Shown here: piece by piece, positions 53,188 to 55,995 of the stretch
How the letters are laid out: the number at the start of each line of letters is the position of its first letter
How positions within the stretch are numbered: the stretch's first letter is position 1
NCBI GenBank assembly: GCA_021772025.1
Contig: JAETNT010000024.1
Location: forward strand, 1 to 55,995
Length of the DNA: 55,995 bases
Source: Enterocloster bolteae
GTDB lineage: Bacteria > Bacillota > Clostridia > Lachnospirales > Lachnospiraceae
Direction: 5' to 3'
Made by a program: the position numbers and the translations under genes
The notes under the pieces: model-generated
The model's input: only the letters and a program-made list of their open reading frames with translations
What the model was told of the DNA's origin: nothing
Databases searched by the model: none

Positions 53188-54582
53188 ATGTATTCAGACG
53201 TAAATTATCTTCACATCAACTTGCCGGAAGATATTGAAAAAGTAAAGTGGTACGGAGATTTTGAACAGGCGGCTAAAATGATAGATCTGCGCCTGGATAC
53301 TCCTATTCCGGAGGCCTTAAAAAAGCGCCTGCGCTATGAAAAAGAGATTTTGTCAAGGATTCCTTCTCAATATCCTTACAGCTGGGAGGACGGGCTGAAG
53401 CTTTTGCAGGCCCGTCTAAAAGATTTTCGGGAAGAAGAGCTGCAGAAGCTTTGGGAAGAAAATGCAGTAGAATGGATTTATATAAAAGGCCGGGTTCACT
53501 TTAAAGATGACTTTTTTAATAATCTGGTAAAAACCAGACCCTGGATTGCAGACCGGGTTATAAATCCGAAGGACCATCCCTCTGAGGAACGGGGAAAAAT
53601 GTTAAACCAGGTAATAGCCAAAATGAAAACACGGGGAACCATGGCCTGCCGTTTTCACATCAAAAGCACTATGACCATCCGAAAAGAATCGGAGCAGGAG
53701 GGCGAGGAGATTAAGGTATATCTGCCTGTGCCGGTGGAATATGCCCAGATTAAAAACTTCCGTCTGCTGTCTGCTTCCATCTGCTTAAACGGTAAGGAGC
53801 GGCCGGCTTCAAAAGAAGAATACACCCTGGCTGCACCGGAATTTCCTCACAGAACCATATGCTTCCATACTGCCCACCACATAGGACAGACCTATTCCGT
53901 AGAATTTACCTACGAGAACCATATGACTTATGTCAATCCCAAAAGGGAAGAAGTTCTGGATGGCCAGCCGGTGATGTATCTGGAAGAGCAGCTCCCTCAT
54001 ATCCGGTTTACTCCCTATCTGCGGGAAGTAACTGCCCAGGTGGTAGGAGAAGAAAAGAACCCCTTAATCAAAGCCAAAAAGATTTATGATTATATAACCA
54101 GCCATGTGATGTATTCCTTTGTGCGTACATACATTACCATTACTCAGATTCCTGATTATGTGGCAACCTGCTGGAAGGGGGACTGCGGTTTCCAGGCCCT
54201 GCTGTTTATTACCATGTGCCGGATTGCAGGGGTTCCGGCCCGCTGGCAGTCCGGCCTGTGCACGACTCCGGACTCTGTGGGGAGTCACGACTGGGCACAG
54301 TTTTATATTGCGCCCTATGGCTGGCTCTTTGCGGACTGCTCCTTCGGCGGCAGTGCATACCGGGCAGGGGAAGAGGAGAGAAGAGAATTCTACTTCGGCA
54401 ATTTGGATCCCTACCGGATGCCGGCGGCATCTCAGTTCCAGCATCCCTTTTATCCGCCTATGAAATGGAACCGCAACGATCCCTATGACAATCAGCTGGG
54501 AGAGGCTGAATATATAGAGAGAAGCTTGAGAAGTGAGGAGTATGAGACCGTTCATGTGATGGTGAAAGCGGAAGAGCTTTGA
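53188..54582 (+). CDS. cytoplasmic transglutaminase-like domain protein
   Basis: The 464-residue protein has no signal peptide. A helical N-terminal part (about 1-150) and a beta-rich middle (about 150-290) precede a transglutaminase/protease core (about 290-420) with C333 in GDCGFQALLF, H367 in GSHDWAQF and D383 in WLFADCSFGG. Similar proteins occur in clostridia as transglutaminase domain proteins without known substrates. It may be a peptidase rather than a cross-linker. RBS AGGAGG. It is not linked to an operon partner and lies directly after repeat copy C. Confidence 0.78.
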   Translation: MYSDVNYLHINLPEDIEKVKWYGDFEQAAKMIDLRLDTPIPEALKKRLRYEKEILSRIPSQYPYSWEDGLKLLQARLKDFREEELQKLWEENAVEWIYIKGRVHFKDDFFNNLVKTRPWIADRVINPKDHPSEERGKMLNQVIAKMKTRGTMACRFHIKSTMTIRKESEQEGEEIKVYLPVPVEYAQIKNFRLLSASICLNGKERPASKEEYTLAAPEFPHRTICFHTAHHIGQTYSVEFTYENHMTYVNPKREEVLDGQPVMYLEEQLPHIRFTPYLREVTAQVVGEEKNPLIKAKKIYDYITSHVMYSFVRTYITITQIPDYVATCWKGDCGFQALLFITMCRIAGVPARWQSGLCTTPDSVGSHDWAQFYIAPYGWLFADCSFGGSAYRAGEEERREFYFGNLDPYRMPAASQFQHPFYPPMKWNRNDPYDNQLGEAEYIERSLRSEEYETVHVMVKAEEL

Positions 54583-55020
54583 GACTGACAGAAGAAAGGG
54601 AATAACAAAAATAATGGTAGAAAAAGGAAACTTGTAGTACGGATTAAGTGCTGGGTAATATTATAGTCATTTTTCACCAATGTAATATAGAGGCCATTAT
54701 GGGTGATGATTTTTTCTATTTGTGACAAAAAATGTCCACCAATTTGTGGATATAGCAATGGCTGCTCTGGTATATCTTTTAACGAGACGCGGTCAAGACC
54801 AGCCAGTTTGCTTTCTGCAGGAACAGAGAGAAAAACCTGATCTGGCAGAAATGACTGGCTCTCTATGCCATGTGACTGAATTTTTTTCGGTGTAACAATA
54901 AGGTCATACGTGCGCTCGGACAAAAGTTTCGCAACATCTGTTCCTTCATATAATTCATCTTTTATTTGGATTTCCGGATGTGCAACAGTAAATCTCGGAA
55001 CAGTAACTGCCGGAGAAGTA
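54552..55020 (-). pseudogene. truncated LysR-type substrate-binding domain
   Basis: About 127 residues from FTVAHPEIQIKDELYEG to QHLIRT match the ligand-binding half of a LysR regulator. The N-terminal HTH and the last part are missing. Downstream, the frame runs into unrelated text and over the end of the transglutaminase gene. At its other edge (about 55020) the homology stops exactly where the sigma factor fragment begins, so a deletion or insertion joined them. Confidence 0.75.
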
Positions 55021-55021
55021 A

Positions 55022-55174
55022 AAGAACGTCCTGCTCTTAGATTTTTGGGGCGACTTTTCCGACCGGGAAATATCAGAAAGGTTGGAGGTGACACCGCGCA
55101 CTGTCTACAACCTGCGGCAGCGCGCATTTAGCAAAATCCGCGAGTATTATGAAAAGCGGGGACGAGATCCATGA
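55022..55174 (+). pseudogene. C-terminal fragment of a mobile-element sigma-70-like factor
   Basis: Fifty residues read NVLLLDFWGDFSDREISERL and end in KRGRDP before TGA (55172-55174). They form a sigma region 4 helix-turn-helix (EVTPRTVYNLRQRAFSKI). The N-terminal part is missing. Such factors are typical of Tn916/Tn1549-type conjugative elements. Confidence 0.75.
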
Positions 55175-55218
55175 ATTAAACTATGAGCTAATCAAAAGAG
55201 CGGTTCACGGCGAGCCGG
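55149..55218 (+). pseudogene. N-terminal fragment of a conjugative-element helix-turn-helix protein
   Basis: ATG at 55149 opens a frame reading MKSGDEIHELNYELIKRAVH, then GEPD, after which similarity to such proteins stops. The frame then continues into the recombinase fragment out of phase. The overlap with the previous gene end is usual for these elements. Confidence 0.55.
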
Positions 55219-55428
55219 ATGGACAGCCTGGAAAAAGAGCGGGAGAGGAAAGGAATCCAGTATGACCTTTTCAGCGGCTTCCTTGCGGGGCTTGGCGAAA
55301 CGGAGGAGCTGCCGGTGGATTTCAACGGGAGGCTGTTCCACAGGCTTGTGGATTATGCAACGGTCTATCCGGACGGCAGGGGGGTGTTCGCCTTCCGCAA
55401 CGGCGTGGAAGTCAGCACGGAGATTTGA
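55219..55428 (+). pseudogene. C-terminal fragment of a large serine recombinase
   Basis: About 69 residues read SLEKERERKGIQYDLFSGFL and continue to FRNGVEVSTEI, which matches the C-terminus of recombinases from clostridial conjugative elements. The catalytic N-terminal domain is missing. A terminator follows, so the fragment is the genuine 3' end of the lost gene. Confidence 0.7.
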
Positions 55429-55435
55429 AAGAAAG

Positions 55436-55482
55436 CAGCGGGCAGGTTCCGGGGATTTCCGGATATCCTGCCCGCTGTTTTT
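55436..55482 (+). terminator. intrinsic terminator after the recombinase fragment
   Basis: CAGCGGGCAGG (55436-55446) pairs perfectly with CCTGCCCGCTG (55467-55477), followed by TTTTT. Confidence 0.9.
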
Positions 55483-55499
55483 GCGTATGGAAATTTGGA

Positions 55500-55853
55500 T
55501 CAATACATTACAGCATCGGTTGCGGTAAAGTTCTCAAGAGAGTTTTCTTTTACCTGAATGCAGACATATGTGATCCCGGAATCGCTGGCAGCAAAAAACT
55601 GACGTTTAGCTGTCGGTGAAATTTTCAGCCAGTCACCTGTGGCAAGGGAGACATCCTCCCCATCGATTATCGCTTTGCCTTTGCCGGAAAGAATCCCATA
55701 GATTTCCTCATTCTGCTTGTGGGAATGAACAAATGGGACATTTACACCGACAGGGAGCTCGTTTACACTGATTTCTGCACCAGTTAACGAGAGCTTTTCG
55801 TGCAGTTCCGTTCTGCTTCCTTTTTCAATAGTTGTCTTTGTAAAATTTGCCAT
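55500..55853 (-). CDS. small single-domain cupin protein
   Basis: The 117-residue beta-barrel protein has cupin motif 1 (VHSHKQNEEIYGILSGKGKA; the two His and the Glu are metal ligands) and motif 2 (LKISPTAKRQFFAASDS), in which the usual second His is not obvious. Such proteins can be isomerases, quercetinase-like dioxygenases or sensors; none can be chosen here. RBS AGAGGTG. It is divergent from a gene starting just outside the window, which probably encodes its regulator. Confidence 0.85.
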   Translation of the reverse strand: MANFTKTTIEKGSRTELHEKLSLTGAEISVNELPVGVNVPFVHSHKQNEEIYGILSGKGKAIIDGEDVSLATGDWLKISPTAKRQFFAASDSGITYVCIQVKENSLENFTATDAVMY

Positions 55854-55899
55854 TGTAAAGCACCTCTTTCTTTATTTGTAATTTGCATTGCCTGATCAT

Positions 55900-55928
55900 A
55901 GTATAGGCCATAGCACATGCAAAAACAA
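55900..55928 (-). promoter_or_regulatory. sigma-A promoter of the cupin gene
   Basis: Leftwards, TTGTTT (55923-55928) and TATACT (55900-55905) are separated by 17 bases. A GTAC-flanked motif (55928-55952) abuts the -35 region. Confidence 0.6.
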
Positions 55929-55995
55929 GTACGCACCTTTTTGTAACTGTACATTAAAATATGAGTGTGATATAATGGGCATCGGAGGTAGAAAA
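55928..55995 (+). promoter_or_regulatory. operator-like site, promoter and RBS of a gene starting beyond the window
   Basis: GTACGCACC...GTAACTGTAC (55929-55952) resembles HxlR-family operators. TGTACA (55948-55953), 17 bases and a perfect TATAAT (55971-55976) form a promoter, and CGGAGG (55983-55988) is an RBS whose start codon must lie just past 55995. Confidence 0.5.

Noticed and set aside
1..55995. tRNA or rRNA genes
   Set aside because: No cloverleaf with a TTCGANNC arm and no rRNA signature was recognised, although a dedicated search was not possible.

Overview
The window reads as chromosomal DNA of a spore-forming, anaerobic gut-type Firmicute, most likely a Lachnospiraceae member (Clostridium cluster XIVa). 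The reasons are the moderate base composition, strong AGGAGG-type ribosome sites, the sporulation genes gpr and spoIIP beside lepA-hemW-hrcA-grpE-dnaK-dnaJ, an iron-sulfur serine dehydratase in two subunits, and many choline-binding-like and 3D-domain surface proteins. I cannot name the species.

Layout. 1-5.0 kb: a glutaminase-dead PurF-like protein, a membrane-anchored amidase, and a minus-strand block of PHP phosphatase, sdaAB and sdaAA. 5.2-8.4 kb: the glycolytic gap-pgk-tpiA set. 8.5-18.1 kb: an alpha-galactoside utilisation locus with a sugar ABC importer, an AraC regulator, a YesL-like membrane protein and two GH36 alpha-galactosidases. 18.2-18.9 kb: a coiled-coil protein built on a 63-bp tandem repeat. 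19.1-26.2 kb: a cell-surface cluster with a secreted transglutaminase, an SGNH/DltD-like protein, a small secreted protein, an FkbH-like HAD protein, an acyl carrier protein, an MBOAT acyltransferase and an M15 peptidase. 26.3-34.3 kb: a fructokinase, a zinc-ribbon membrane protein, an ABC exporter, DegV, a histidine kinase, a GerMN lipoprotein and holA. 34.3-45.0 kb: comEC, an AraC/alcohol dehydrogenase pair that looks inserted, rpsT, gpr, spoIIP, lepA and hemW. 45.1-47.0 kb: two secreted 3D-domain proteins. 47.1-52.1 kb: the CIRCE-controlled hrcA-grpE-dnaK-dnaJ heat-shock operon. 52.2-53.2 kb: a hicAB toxin-antitoxin pair between two inverted copies of an interspersed repeat. 53.2-55.9 kb: a transglutaminase-like protein, a scar made of truncated LysR, sigma factor, helix-turn-helix and serine recombinase fragments, and a cupin gene.

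The most interesting system is at 20.2-25.5 kb. Its four core proteins match the logic of the Dlt D-alanylation pathway (carrier-loading enzyme, carrier protein, MBOAT membrane transferase, extracytoplasmic SGNH partner). However, the DltA-type adenylating enzyme is replaced by an FkbH-like HAD enzyme, a family known to load glyceryl groups from 1,3-bisphosphoglycerate onto carrier proteins. The inference is a surface polymer modified with a glyceryl-type ester. A second theme is a two-hairpin interspersed repeat present in three copies, and a third is paralogues with altered catalytic residues (PurF-like Cys to Gly, SGNH Ser to Cys, ADH without its structural zinc lobe). All assignments are from reading the sequence. 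No database search was possible.
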